NCBI GenBank assembly: GCA_964602515.1 | Contig: CAZRRJ010000003.1 | Span: 1-64,000, forward strand | DNA length: 64,000 nt | Reading direction: 5' to 3' | Origin: Carboxylicivirga sp964602515 | GTDB taxonomy: Bacteria; Bacteroidota; Bacteroidia; Bacteroidales; Marinilabiliaceae | Shown here: positions 9,744 through 18,632 of the stretch, in pieces | Layout of the letters: every line of letters starts with the position of its first letter | Numbering within the stretch: the stretch's first letter is position 1 | Translations under genes and position numbers: made by a program | Notes under the pieces: generated by a model | What the model saw: only the letters and a program-made list of their open reading frames with translations | The model's database searches: none | Told to the model about the DNA's origin: nothing

Positions 9744-10667
9744 TCATAAAATTAACAATCCACATCCAAATAGTAATACAAGTAATAAGGTAGAAAGTGC
9801 CAGCTTTTTTAATTCCGGATCAAAATCATCTGCATTATTAGCTTTACAAACGACTATCAAGTGACGGGCAAATAAGGGCAATACTACAGCAAATAGAAAG
9901 CGTACTATAAAATGATCATTAAGTAAAACGAAAACCAAAAGAAATAAGATAGCACCAATAACCAGAAAACATTGATAACGCTTGGCCCAAACTATGCCAT
10001 AACGTACAACTAAGGTTTCCTTTCCTGCTTCACTGTCACTATCCTTATCGCGCATATTATTAAGATTCAGCACCCCAACACTTAACATACCAACAGTGAA
10101 AGCTGGTAGCAAAATAAGCCAGGTACACCATCCACTATGCATATAAAAGCAACCTCCTACACCAATTATTCCAAAAAATAGTAATACAAAGAAATCTCCC
10201 ATTCCTTTATAACCATACGGATTTTTCCCCATTGTATACTTCATAGCAGCTGCTATAGCTCCAATACCTAGTATAAAAAAAATAATACCATTAAGACTGA
10301 CAGCATTGTTAAAAGCAAAATTAATTAGAAGCAAACCTGACAACAACGATAGTACTGCAAAAATAATAATAGCGATACGCATATCACGTTTACTTATGGT
10401 ACCGGATTGTACCATCCGCTGTGGTCCTTGTCTCCCATCATGATCAGCTCCATTTATGGTATCTCCATAATCGTTGGCCAAGTTTGATAGTATTTGTAAA
10501 AATAATGTGGTTACAGAGGCTCCAATCAGAATTTTCAATTGAAATACGTTATAATATGCAGCCAACATACTCCCCATTATAATTGATGAAAGGGCAAGCG
10601 ATAATGTGCGCAAACGAAATGCATTAAGCCACGCTAAAACTTTGGTCATAATCCAGTATTTGTACAA
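9744..10667 (-). CDS. menA: 1,4-dihydroxy-2-naphthoate polyprenyltransferase
   Basis: UbiA-family membrane enzyme joining a polyprenyl chain to DHNA to give demethylmenaquinone. Seen: about eight hydrophobic segments, the first prenyl-diphosphate/Mg motif NDYGDTINGADHD (about 65-77), and the second motif NMRDKDSDSEAGKETL. The longest frame begins with a TTG at 10667, inside a promoter-like element, so the ATG at 10649 (MTKVLAWLNAFRLRTLSLA) is the better start. First gene of menA-menC-menE; menF, menD, menH and menB are not in the window. Confidence 0.94.
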   Translation of the reverse strand: MYKYWIMTKVLAWLNAFRLRTLSLALSSIIMGSMLAAYYNVFQLKILIGASVTTLFLQILSNLANDYGDTINGADHDGRQGPQRMVQSGTISKRDMRIAIIIFAVLSLLSGLLLINFAFNNAVSLNGIIFFILGIGAIAAAMKYTMGKNPYGYKGMGDFFVLLFFGIIGVGGCFYMHSGWCTWLILLPAFTVGMLSVGVLNLNNMRDKDSDSEAGKETLVVRYGIVWAKRYQCFLVIGAILFLLVFVLLNDHFIVRFLFAVVLPLFARHLIVVCKANNADDFDPELKKLALSTLLLVLLFGCGLLIL

Positions 10668-10672
10668 AAATA
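10665..10672 (-). promoter_or_regulatory. candidate -7 element for the men operon
   Basis: The minus-strand sequence TATTTTTG matches TAnnTTTG exactly. Transcription would start near 10658, leaving a leader of about 9 bases before the ATG at 10649 and excluding the TTG start at 10667. Confidence 0.45.
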
Positions 10673-10929
10673 TATATTTGCATCAAAACTATAGAAATAT
10701 CCAACAATGTTTACGTGTATAAGTTGAATTATACCGATTATCAATTAAAAAAAGTGTCCTAAAAATATTGTTAGCGACTTTTTTTAGGTTTATAAAGTTA
10801 TTGATAACAAGTGACTCTACTTTTCATACACCTTCTTCAATTTATGATTATATGCTAAGAATTGAAACGATATATAAAACATAGAATTTACTATTAGTAT
10901 CATAACAACTAATTACAAGTGCTTATTAT

Positions 10930-11424
10930 TCATAAACAATGACAATACAAAAGTGACCTTAATGCCTTAAATTCATTGTATGATATTGATGTAGGATAAC
11001 TTAGGATATGCTGCGGAAAATTGGCACTATCCTGATGAAATGATGGCTGAATATATATGTATGGGTTTTCTATAAATCCAGCTTTACTATATATATTTAT
11101 TAATTCTTTATTATTTTCTCCAGATATGATGTCAATTTTTTTTATAATTTTGAAGTCATCATTATATAACTCTTTTACCATTTTTAATAAAACACCTACA
11201 ATAGCCGAATATATTTCATCAGATTGAACGGCAACATGCTCTATAGCCACCCAGTCATCAAGTTTCCAGAGCCCTACAAAGCCTTGCAATTTTCCAGCTT
11301 CACTACGCAACTCGAGTATTTGATAGATTTCCTTTGCACAAACCTCTTCAAACTGATTTATGCTTCTTCTGCGCTCATACGTAAATGCAGATGTCATTAA
11401 ATCCCATACATCCTCTGTAAACAT
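10930..11424 (-). CDS. GNAT-like acetyltransferase domain protein
   Basis: A 164-aa cytoplasmic protein with the shape of a GNAT fold: an N-terminal helix (MTSAFTYERRRSINQFEEV), central strands around ILELR and LQGFVGLWKLDDWVAIEHVAVQ, and a C-terminal IYSKAGFIENPYIYIQP element resembling the last strands of GNATs. A clear Q/RxxGxG/A acetyl-CoA loop is not visible, so catalytic status and substrate are unknown. It is monocistronic and faces away from the downstream chemoreceptor gene. Confidence 0.6.
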   Translation of the reverse strand: MFTEDVWDLMTSAFTYERRRSINQFEEVCAKEIYQILELRSEAGKLQGFVGLWKLDDWVAIEHVAVQSDEIYSAIVGVLLKMVKELYNDDFKIIKKIDIISGENNKELINIYSKAGFIENPYIYIQPSFHQDSANFPQHILSYPTSISYNEFKALRSLLYCHCL

Positions 11425-11732
11425 AGCTCTTAAATTTAGATGATGTAGGACAATTGATGTACCAGAAATACTGAATAAATCAAAAAAGATGTGAAAGAAC
11501 CTGATTTTGATTAAAATTATATCTCTCCTATTTCATTAAAGTACTGAAATGCAAATTATCTAACAATCTCCAGTATAGCCAATCCATTAAATAATACTTT
11601 AAAGTAAAAATAACCACAATTCAAATAAGATTACCTTACTTTCATCAAAACCAAATATCTTTTAAAATTATAATTCCGTATTATGCATACGGGAACATAA
11701 GAACTGGGGAGCAGAATATCTAAATCTAATTT
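11425..11732. other. intergenic region between divergent genes
   Basis: 308 bases without a coding frame. A small hairpin CCGTAT/ATACGG (11676-11681 / 11687-11692, loop TATGC) lies about 40 bases before the chemoreceptor start and may be regulatory. No exact TAnnTTTG element was found. Confidence 0.4.
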
Positions 11733-13760
11733 ATGAAATGGAATGATTTAAAACTCAGCAAGAAGTTTTTTATTGCATTCGGCATTGTAATTTCCCTACT
11801 ATTGGTAACTGGTATTTGGGCATTTTCAGGTATTAATAATATTGTTGAAGATGCTTCAGAAACTATTGATGGAAATAAACTTCGAACGAATTTAGAGCAC
11901 AAATATGTTGACCACCTGATTTGGGCAAAAGAAGTTAACAGGTTACTTACAGATGATAATGTTACTGAGTTAACAGTGCAAACAGATCATAACAAGTGTG
12001 CGTTTGGACAATGGTATTATGGTGAGGGAAGAAAGAAAGCAGAAAAACTTGCACCAGAACTTAAGCCATTATTAAAAGAATTTGAAGAACCTCACAAACA
12101 CCTTCACTCATCTGCAATTAAACTTGCTGAAGCCTTTGAACAAATGGATTGGCAAGTGTCACTACAACTCAAGCAAGCAGAACTGGATCATATTAACTGG
12201 ATGAATGAGGTAAAAGATGCCATTTTTATTAAAGATACTAAATACATTAAGGTTATAAAAGACCCAACAAAATGTAATTTTGGACAATGGCTAGGTTCTG
12301 AGACAGTTAAAAAACTTACACAAGAACATCCGGAAGTGCAGAATTATCTTGATGCCATCATTGATAAGCATGACAAGCTTCATACAAGCATATATGTAGC
12401 CGAATCGTATCAAAGAAAAGGTAATAATGCTGCAGCACGGCATTATTTCAATTCGACTATAAAGCAGAATACTGAAAATGTTTTGGCAGAGTTAGGTGAA
12501 CTAGGCAATTGGAGCCAACATCACCTAGAAGGTATGAAAGAGGCAAATCATATCTATCAAAATGAAACGATGGTTCATTTAGAAACGATGGGAGATTTAT
12601 TCAACAAGACAATTGAAGAATCAAAAGGCTATATCCTTACCGATCAAGCTATGCTTAATAAGGCTAAAACAACGCAAAGAGGTGTTTTTATTTTTATTAT
12701 TGCAGCAGTAATTATCGCCATTATTATGACCTTTTTTATTACTTCCAATTTATTAAAGCCGATAAAAAAATCAGTTGTCTTTGCTAACCAGGTTGCTAAG
12801 GGAGATTTAACAGCCTCAGTAGATATAGATCAAAAAGATGAAATAGGACAACTCGCTACCGCCTTAATGAATATGGTTACAAAACTTCAGAATATAGTTT
12901 CTAACATCAAAACTGGCTCTGATAATTTAGCTGTGGCCAGTCAACAATTAACAGGAGGTGCACAACAGATTTCAAGTGGTGTTAATGAGCAAGCTGCCTC
13001 TGCAGAGGAAATATCGTCATCAATGGAAGAAATGACGGCTAATATTCAGCAGAATTCAGCAAATGCTCATGAAACACTAATTATATCCAGGCAATCATCG
13101 TTATCTATAGAAAAAGTAGCCAATGCTTCTGAAGATAATGTGAAATCAGCATTAAATATTAATTCAAAAATAAAGGTTATTGTTGAGATTGCTGAACAAA
13201 CCAATATTCTTGCTCTTAATGCTGCAGTAGAAGCAGCACGTGCTGGAGAACATGGCAGAGGTTTTACTGTAGTGGCCAACGAGGTAAGAAAACTTGCTGA
13301 ACGCAGCAAAAATGCTGCTTATGAAATTGTTAAATTAGCACAAGAGGGATCAAAAATATCTGAAGAATCAAATGATTTATTAAAAGCAATTGTTCCAAAT
13401 ATTAATGAAACATCAAGGTTAATTCAGGAAATAGCTGCTGCAAGTAAAGAACAGGAACAGGGTGTAAACCAAGTTAATTTAGCCATCCAACAATTTAGTA
13501 TAGTTACACAGCAAAACGCTACCTCAGCTGAAGAAATGGCCAGTAGTTCTGAAGAACTATCGTCTCAGGCCGGTGAACTAGAAGGTATGACGCGCTTCTT
13601 TAAGGTTGATGATAAAACAAAACCGGTACGAAACTCTACTCATTCGAATACCACTACCAATTCTCATAAAAAGACAGAAAACACTATAAGAGAGAATACC
13701 AAAGAAGAAAACTTTAAGATTGAACTTGGCATAGAAGAGGAAGAATACGTAAGTATGTAA
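11733..13760 (+). CDS. methyl-accepting chemotaxis protein with two CZB-type zinc modules
   Basis: Membrane chemoreceptor, 675 aa. TM1 is at about 11-31, the sensory region at 32-315, TM2 at about 317-338, HAMP at about 340-392, and the MCP signalling domain to about 625 with the conserved hairpin tip (EQTNILALNAAVEAARAGEHGRG). The sensory part holds two copies of the chemoreceptor zinc-binding pattern: His61 (DHLIW), Cys89 (KCAFGQWYY), His121/His125, and again His153 (DHINW), Cys181 (KCNFGQW), His213/His217. CZB domains bind zinc and are usually single and cytoplasmic; here the topology predicts two in tandem outside the membrane. No C-terminal CheR/CheB pentapeptide is seen. No che genes are nearby. 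A terminator follows. Confidence 0.92.
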   Translation: MKWNDLKLSKKFFIAFGIVISLLLVTGIWAFSGINNIVEDASETIDGNKLRTNLEHKYVDHLIWAKEVNRLLTDDNVTELTVQTDHNKCAFGQWYYGEGRKKAEKLAPELKPLLKEFEEPHKHLHSSAIKLAEAFEQMDWQVSLQLKQAELDHINWMNEVKDAIFIKDTKYIKVIKDPTKCNFGQWLGSETVKKLTQEHPEVQNYLDAIIDKHDKLHTSIYVAESYQRKGNNAAARHYFNSTIKQNTENVLAELGELGNWSQHHLEGMKEANHIYQNETMVHLETMGDLFNKTIEESKGYILTDQAMLNKAKTTQRGVFIFIIAAVIIAIIMTFFITSNLLKPIKKSVVFANQVAKGDLTASVDIDQKDEIGQLATALMNMVTKLQNIVSNIKTGSDNLAVASQQLTGGAQQISSGVNEQAASAEEISSSMEEMTANIQQNSANAHETLIISRQSSLSIEKVANASEDNVKSALNINSKIKVIVEIAEQTNILALNAAVEAARAGEHGRGFTVVANEVRKLAERSKNAAYEIVKLAQEGSKISEESNDLLKAIVPNINETSRLIQEIAAASKEQEQGVNQVNLAIQQFSIVTQQNATSAEEMASSSEELSSQAGELEGMTRFFKVDDKTKPVRNSTHSNTTTNSHKKTENTIRENTKEENFKIELGIEEEEYVSM

Positions 13761-13786
13761 TTACTAAATACTAACCAAATAAGTTT

Positions 13787-13824
13787 AAATGGGACAGGCA
13801 GCGTGTTTTGTCCCATTTTTTTAA
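13787..13824 (+). terminator. terminator of the chemoreceptor gene
   Basis: AAATGGGACA (13787-13796) pairs perfectly with TGTCCCATTT (13809-13818) and is followed by a T tract. Confidence 0.85.
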
Positions 13825-13864
13825 TCTCAATTTTCCACTTATATCACACAGAAAAAGATTATTT

Positions 13865-13872
13865 TATCTTTG
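13865..13872 (+). promoter_or_regulatory. candidate -7 element for murB
   Basis: TATCTTTG matches TAnnTTTG exactly. Transcription would start near 13879, 15 bases before the ATG at 13894. This argues that the upstream TTG at 13870 is not the real start. Confidence 0.45.
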
Positions 13873-13893
13873 TTTCAATATTATATTACAACT

Positions 13894-14907
13894 ATGATTC
13901 AAAGTATAAAAAATATAGACCTTAAACCTTTTAATACCTTTGGTTTTTCTGCCAAAGCAAAGGAGTTTACCTCTTGCCCCGACATAATTTCAATAAATCA
14001 AACATTAAAATACCTTAAGTCATATCCTCAACCTTACTTAATATTAGGTGGTGGGAGCAATATTCTCTTTAGCAAAAATTTTGACGGACTTATTATTCAT
14101 CCCAATCTTACAAACATATCTTTCCTGAAAGAAGATAATAACAATGTGTGGATTGAGGCTGGTGCTGGTGTTGAATGGGATGCCCTTGTTAATTATTGTG
14201 TTACGAATAATTGGTATGGTCTAGAAAACCTGTCCTATATTCCGGGTAATGTGGGTGCTTCTCCGGTGCAAAACATTGGTGCTTATGGTGTAGAAGCAAA
14301 AGATTGTATTGAAACAGTAAAAGGTGTATTCATTGATACTGCTGAATTATTTGAATTTACAAATTCTCAATGTGCATTTGCTTACCGCCAAAGTATATTT
14401 AAGGCTGGATTGAAAAATAAAACCATTATTACTTCTGTTGTTTTTAAGTTAGCCAAAAAAGCTTGTTTTAATTTATCGTACGGGTCGGTAAAAGATCAGG
14501 TTGAAGCCAATGGCGGGATCAATCTGAAAAATGTACGCCAAACAATTATTACTATCCGCAAAAGCAAACTACCTGAACCGAAAGAATTTGGTAATGCGGG
14601 TTCTTTTTTTAAAAACCCGGTTATCCAACAATCTGCTTTTGAGGCTTTAAAAAGCAAGTATGCTAACATGCCCCATTACCCTGTTGATGAAAAAAACATA
14701 AAAATTCCGGCAGGTTGGTTGATCGAGCAGGCAGGTTGGAAAGGCAAAAGCATAGGCCAGGCAGGTGTACACAACAAACAAGCACTGGTACTTATAAACA
14801 AAGGAGGCGCAAGCGGAGCTGATCTTATTCATTTAGCCAACACTATTATAGCAGAGGTTAAAACAAAGTTTGGTATTTGCATCGAACCAGAAGTCAACAT
14901 TATTTAA
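13894..14907 (+). CDS. murB: UDP-N-acetylenolpyruvoylglucosamine reductase
   Basis: FAD- and NADPH-dependent cytoplasmic enzyme reducing UDP-GlcNAc-enolpyruvate to UDP-MurNAc in peptidoglycan synthesis. Seen: the FAD-binding PCMH part (LILGGGSNILF; VWIEAGAGVEWDAL), the family signature LENLSYIPGNVGASPVQNIGAYGVEAKD, YRQSIFK, and the C-terminal GNAGSFFKNP with the catalytic Ser and PAGWLIEQAGWKGKSIGQAGVH. The frame is open from a TTG at 13870, but that codon lies inside a -7 promoter match, so the ATG at 13894 (MIQSIKNIDLKPFNTFG) is chosen, giving 337 aa. It is followed 79 bases later by mltG, another cell-wall gene. Confidence 0.95.
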   Translation: MIQSIKNIDLKPFNTFGFSAKAKEFTSCPDIISINQTLKYLKSYPQPYLILGGGSNILFSKNFDGLIIHPNLTNISFLKEDNNNVWIEAGAGVEWDALVNYCVTNNWYGLENLSYIPGNVGASPVQNIGAYGVEAKDCIETVKGVFIDTAELFEFTNSQCAFAYRQSIFKAGLKNKTIITSVVFKLAKKACFNLSYGSVKDQVEANGGINLKNVRQTIITIRKSKLPEPKEFGNAGSFFKNPVIQQSAFEALKSKYANMPHYPVDEKNIKIPAGWLIEQAGWKGKSIGQAGVHNKQALVLINKGGASGADLIHLANTIIAEVKTKFGICIEPEVNII

Positions 14908-14986
14908 TCTATCACATAAACAAGAGCCATTATTTTTCTGTTGATTTAGCAAAAGATTTATAGTTTAGTATTTTTATTTTTAAAAT

Positions 14987-16054
14987 ATGTCTATCAAACA
15001 ACACTCAAAATACAAAAAACCTAACAGGCTTATCATCCGTCTTTTATTACTAGTTATTGTACTAACATTAGTAGCATTGTTAATTGGCAAAAGCTTCTAC
15101 AATAAAATTTATGCTCCTAATGTTGTTGTAAATGACAATGGCATACTTTATATCCCCACAGGTTCTGATTTTGAGGATGTATTGGTTGCACTTGAAAATG
15201 GCGGGTACTTGTATGATGTCAAAAGCTTTGAATGGATTGCCAAAAAGAAAAACTACATTAATAATGTAAAGCCGGGCCGTTATCAACTCAAAAATGGCTG
15301 GACCAACAATGGCCTTGTTAACCTTTTACGCTCGGGTAATCAAACTCCTGTAAAAGTAACTTTTAATAATATCCGTACTATGCCTGAACTGGCCGGGGCT
15401 GTAAGCAAATATTTAGAGTGTGATAGTATTGATTTGTTAAACGTGCTTAATACACCTGAAACGTTCGAAAATTATGGCTTCACTATAGCTACTTCTCCTG
15501 CCCTGTTTATTCCAAATACTTATGAGTTGTGGTGGAATACAAGTCCTGAGAAATTTATACAACGGATGTATAAAGAATACAAAAAATTCTGGACCGATGA
15601 ACGTATAAAAAAAGCTCAGAAAGCAGGCCTTACTCCTGTTGAAGTAAGCACTCTTGCTGCAATTGTTGATGAGGAAACCATTAAAGCTGACGAAAAACCG
15701 GATGTAGCAGGCTTATACATTAACCGACTTAATAAAAATATTCGTTTACAAGCTGATCCGACAGTAAAGTATGCAATGGGAGATTTTTCTATTAAGCGTG
15801 TATTAAACAAAGATTTACAAACAGACTCGCCATACAACACCTACAAACACGCCGGTTTGCCTCCCGGGCCAATCCGTATTCCTTCTGTATCCGGCATTAA
15901 AGCAGTTCTCGACTACACGCAGCACAAATATCTGTATATGTGTGCAAAAGATGACTTTTCCGGCTATCACAATTTTGCTAAAACATTAAAACAACATAAT
16001 ATTAACGCGGCTAAATTTCAAAGGGCACTTAATTCAAATCGTATTTATCGTTAA
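14987..16054 (+). CDS. mltG: endolytic murein transglycosylase MltG
   Basis: Inner-membrane lytic transglycosylase that cuts nascent glycan strands. 355 aa; one N-terminal TM at about 16-36, a LysM-like region (GILYIPTGSDFEDVLVAL), then the YceG catalytic domain with AAIVDEET (the conserved catalytic Glu taken as Glu220 of the IVxxET motif), LYINRLNKNIRLQADPTVKYAMG and SPYNTYKHAGLPPGPI. All family landmarks are present. It lies directly downstream of murB on the same strand. Confidence 0.93.
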   Translation: MSIKQHSKYKKPNRLIIRLLLLVIVLTLVALLIGKSFYNKIYAPNVVVNDNGILYIPTGSDFEDVLVALENGGYLYDVKSFEWIAKKKNYINNVKPGRYQLKNGWTNNGLVNLLRSGNQTPVKVTFNNIRTMPELAGAVSKYLECDSIDLLNVLNTPETFENYGFTIATSPALFIPNTYELWWNTSPEKFIQRMYKEYKKFWTDERIKKAQKAGLTPVEVSTLAAIVDEETIKADEKPDVAGLYINRLNKNIRLQADPTVKYAMGDFSIKRVLNKDLQTDSPYNTYKHAGLPPGPIRIPSVSGIKAVLDYTQHKYLYMCAKDDFSGYHNFAKTLKQHNINAAKFQRALNSNRIYR

Positions 16055-16140
16055 ATTTTATTCTATTTTATTGAGTAAACTCAAACAAAAAATCACTATT
16101 TTAATGCTTTATTTAATTAAATTTGGTCTTTATAGGAGAA

Positions 16141-16590
16141 ATGGACGAGAAAAAAAGCATATAAATTAAAGACTTATACGCCATATGAAGTGCTTAGTTT
16201 TTAAAACTATACAAAAGTAAGTGCAATAGGCAGTATGATTATATGTGGACAAGAGGTATATGAAAAGTTTAAGTAGCTATTCCTTGTTATATATATTGAT
16301 TAGAAAAACAAATACTGAATTAGATCAAAAACTTCAGGCCCATAAGTTTAAGTTAATTGAAGAACATTTGTTAAATAATTTGGAAAAAGTATAAAAACAG
16401 GAGAATACAGAGCTGATATTGGATACAGTATGTGATGCAGAAGATATATTGACCTCTTAAAATCAATTCACTCCAAAGCTTTTTTAAGTCCAGAGCATTC
16501 TACATTTTCTAATGTTTTTAGCAATATTTTTGAAGATTATTTAAAAGAAGTAGCAACAAAAGAAAATTGGAATTATTTTTGCAAGTGAAA
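16141..16590 (+). pseudogene. decayed small-gene remnants
   Basis: Within the 597-base gap after mltG, frames with protein-like composition are broken by stops. One frame at about 16300-16455 reads ELDQKLQAHKFKLIEEHLL, then NNLEKV, a stop, then KQENTELILDTVCDAEDILTS and a stop, all in one phase. Another at about 16484-16588 reads LSPEHSTFSNVFSNIF, then EDYLKEVATKENWNYFCK and a stop. An ATG preceded by GGAGAA at 16141 gives only seven codons. The family is not recognised; this could be one or more eroded genes or chance. Confidence 0.35.
16574..16581 (+). promoter_or_regulatory. candidate -7 element for the SPOR lipoprotein gene
   Basis: TATTTTTG matches TAnnTTTG and would start transcription near 16588, about 64 bases before the start codon at 16652. 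Confidence 0.4.
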
Positions 16591-16651
16591 ACAGTTTTAA
16601 TGAAGCCATTAGCTTTAAAAAATAACATTATAAAACATAATTAATAATCAA

Positions 16652-17095
16652 ATGCAGATAATTAGATTTATTACACCAGTTATTCTTTCTTTACTAATTG
16701 TTTCGTGTGCTTCTTTAAATGGTGGTTCATCAAGTTTTGATGACAGTGAAAGCCCATATGTTACCGAAGAAACAACACCCAAAGTAAAAGAAAAGGCAGA
16801 ACAAGATATTGTTGTTAAAGAAGAGAGGGTTACCTTAGTTGATCAAACAAATAATGAAGTTTTTAAATATTACGTTATTATCGGATCTTTTCGTGTATTA
16901 GAAAATGCAAGAAAGTACAAAGAGCAACTTATAAATGAAGGTTTTACGCCAATATTGCTTGAAAACGAAAATGGCTTGTACCGTGTCTCTATCGCGGCGT
17001 ATAACGAAGAACTACCTGCTCGCAAGAAAATAGGTAATATACGCAATACATATGAAAAGTATGATGATGTTTGGTTGCTTATCCGTAAAGCATAA
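16652..17095 (+). CDS. SPOR-domain lipoprotein
   Basis: A 147-aa lipoprotein: signal peptide with lipobox (LIVSC, Cys19), an acidic Ser/Thr/Lys-rich linker to about residue 70, then a SPOR domain (YYVIIGSFRVLENARKYKEQL; YRVSIAAYNEELPARKKIGNI; DVWLLIRK). SPOR domains bind peptidoglycan stripped of stem peptides at division sites, so a septal or cell-wall role is inferred. It has its own promoter match and a strong terminator. Confidence 0.88.
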   Translation: MQIIRFITPVILSLLIVSCASLNGGSSSFDDSESPYVTEETTPKVKEKAEQDIVVKEERVTLVDQTNNEVFKYYVIIGSFRVLENARKYKEQLINEGFTPILLENENGLYRVSIAAYNEELPARKKIGNIRNTYEKYDDVWLLIRKA

Positions 17096-17115
17096 CATTC
17101 ATGAAAAAAAATTAG

Positions 17116-17146
17116 TAGCCGGTTCAAAAGAACCGGCTATTTTTTT
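17116..17146 (+). terminator. terminator of the SPOR lipoprotein gene
   Basis: TAGCCGGTTC / GAACCGGCTA, a perfect 10-bp stem with loop AAAA, followed by a run of seven T. Confidence 0.92.
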
Positions 17147-17211
17147 GCAATAAACTATTATCAAACAATACTTCCGCTGTTATTAATCTTTTCTACTCGT
17201 TAACTTTTTCC

Positions 17212-17219
17212 TATTTTTG
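17212..17219 (+). promoter_or_regulatory. candidate -7 element for the flavodiiron gene
   Basis: TATTTTTG matches TAnnTTTG exactly; predicted transcription start near 17226, about 40 bases before the ATG. Confidence 0.45.
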
Positions 17220-17267
17220 CGCATTCATTTACCGAAATAAATAATAAAAAAATATAAACGAGACAAA

Positions 17268-18464
17268 ATGTACAAACCAGTAAATCTTTCTGAAGATATT
17301 TTCTATGTTGGTGTTAATGATCGTCGCACTAACTTATTTGAAAATATGTGGCCGCTTGACCGTGGCGTTTCGTATAATTCATATGTAATTGCCGACGAAA
17401 AAGTAGCTATTATTGATACTGTTGAAGCAGGTCATTTTGAGAAGTGGATTGCTAAAGTACGCACTATTTTAAATGGCCGTACAGTAGATTATTTAGTGGT
17501 TAATCATATGGAACCAGACCATTCCGGTGCCATCAGGATACTTACCGAGTTATATCCCAAGATGAAAATTATTGGTAATAAGAAGACTATTCCAATGATT
17601 GAAGGATACTATGGAATTGCAAGTAATTTCGAAATAGTAAAAGAAGGTGATTCACTTGACCTGGGAAAGAATAAATTAATATTCTACACTGTTCCAATGG
17701 TGCACTGGCCGGAGTCAATGGTATGTTTTGAAGAGTCAAATCAAATACTATTTTCTTCTGATGCCTTTGGTAGTTTTGGAACTTTAGATGGTGGTATTTT
17801 TGACGATGAATTAGATTTTGAGTACTATTTAGATGAAATGCGCCGTTACTATTCAAATATTGTTGGTAAATATGGAAATCCGGTGCAAAAAGCACTTCAA
17901 AAGCTGGGCACTTTAGACCTTAAAGTCGTTGCACCTTCGCACGGACCAATATATCGCGAAAACATTAATCGTATGATTGAGATGTACGATAAATGGAGTA
18001 AATATGAAGGTGAAGAAGGTGTTGTTGTAGCTTATGCATCAATGTATGGTAATACAGAAGAAATGGCAGAGGTAACTGCACGTGCCATTACCGAAAACGG
18101 CATAAAGAATGTTCGTGTTTATGATGTTAGTAAGACGCATCCTTCATATGTAATTTCTGATATATTTAAGTTTAAAGGTTTAATACTTGGAAGCCCAACG
18201 TATAGCAATGAATTACACCCTAATATGGAAGCTTTGACTTCTAAAATTCATCACATGGGCATTACTAACCATTATTTTGGTGTTCTTGGCTCATTCACAT
18301 GGGCTGGGGCATCGGTTAAAAAGCTACGTGAAATTGGCAATAGCTTAAAGTGGGAAGAAGTAGCTGAAGCTGTTGAAGAGAAATATGCCTTAAAAGAAGA
18401 TAAGTATGAATCATGCTGGCAATTAGGTGTTGCAATGGCCGAAAAACTTAAAGCAGACAGGTAA
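17268..18464 (+). CDS. flavodiiron protein (O2/NO reductase)
   Basis: A-type flavodiiron protein, 398 aa, a cytoplasmic enzyme that reduces O2 to water or NO to N2O and protects anaerobes. The N-terminal metallo-beta-lactamase domain has the full di-iron ligand set: His80, Glu82, Asp84 (HMEPDH), His146 (MVHWPESM), Asp165 (SSDAFGSFG) and His225 (APSHGPIYR). The C-terminal flavodoxin domain starts at about 252 with the FMN loop YASMYGNTEEMAE and continues with GSPTYSNELHP and FGVLGSFTWAGASVK. There is no rubredoxin or reductase extension, so electrons must come from a separate partner. Confidence 0.95.
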   Translation: MYKPVNLSEDIFYVGVNDRRTNLFENMWPLDRGVSYNSYVIADEKVAIIDTVEAGHFEKWIAKVRTILNGRTVDYLVVNHMEPDHSGAIRILTELYPKMKIIGNKKTIPMIEGYYGIASNFEIVKEGDSLDLGKNKLIFYTVPMVHWPESMVCFEESNQILFSSDAFGSFGTLDGGIFDDELDFEYYLDEMRRYYSNIVGKYGNPVQKALQKLGTLDLKVVAPSHGPIYRENINRMIEMYDKWSKYEGEEGVVVAYASMYGNTEEMAEVTARAITENGIKNVRVYDVSKTHPSYVISDIFKFKGLILGSPTYSNELHPNMEALTSKIHHMGITNHYFGVLGSFTWAGASVKKLREIGNSLKWEEVAEAVEEKYALKEDKYESCWQLGVAMAEKLKADR

Positions 18465-18488
18465 GTACTGTTGATACATATATTAATG

Positions 18489-18523
18489 AAAGAGTGATTA
18501 TTTGATGATTGCTCTTTTTTTTT
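18489..18523 (+). terminator. terminator of the flavodiiron gene
   Basis: AAAGAGTGAT (18489-18498) pairs with ATTGCTCTTT (18508-18517) with two G-U pairs, followed by a T run. Confidence 0.75.
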
Positions 18524-18581
18524 GCATCATATATGTTGTTACACCATTACTATGGGTAATAACTAAACTTCATACAACAGC

Positions 18582-18606
18582 AAACCCGGAGTAGTTCTCC
18601 GGGTTT
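18582..18606 (-). terminator. terminator-like hairpin after the NagB/PIG-L gene
   Basis: Perfect 10-bp stem AAACCCGGAG / CTCCGGGTTT with a 5-base loop, placed 27 bases after the minus-strand stop. The following T tract is weak. Confidence 0.65.
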
Positions 18607-18632
18607 GTAACTTCTATTTTAAGTTCTTTATA

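Noticed and set aside
13870..13893. Upstream TTG start for murB
   Set aside because: It lies within a TAnnTTTG promoter element and would precede the predicted transcription start.
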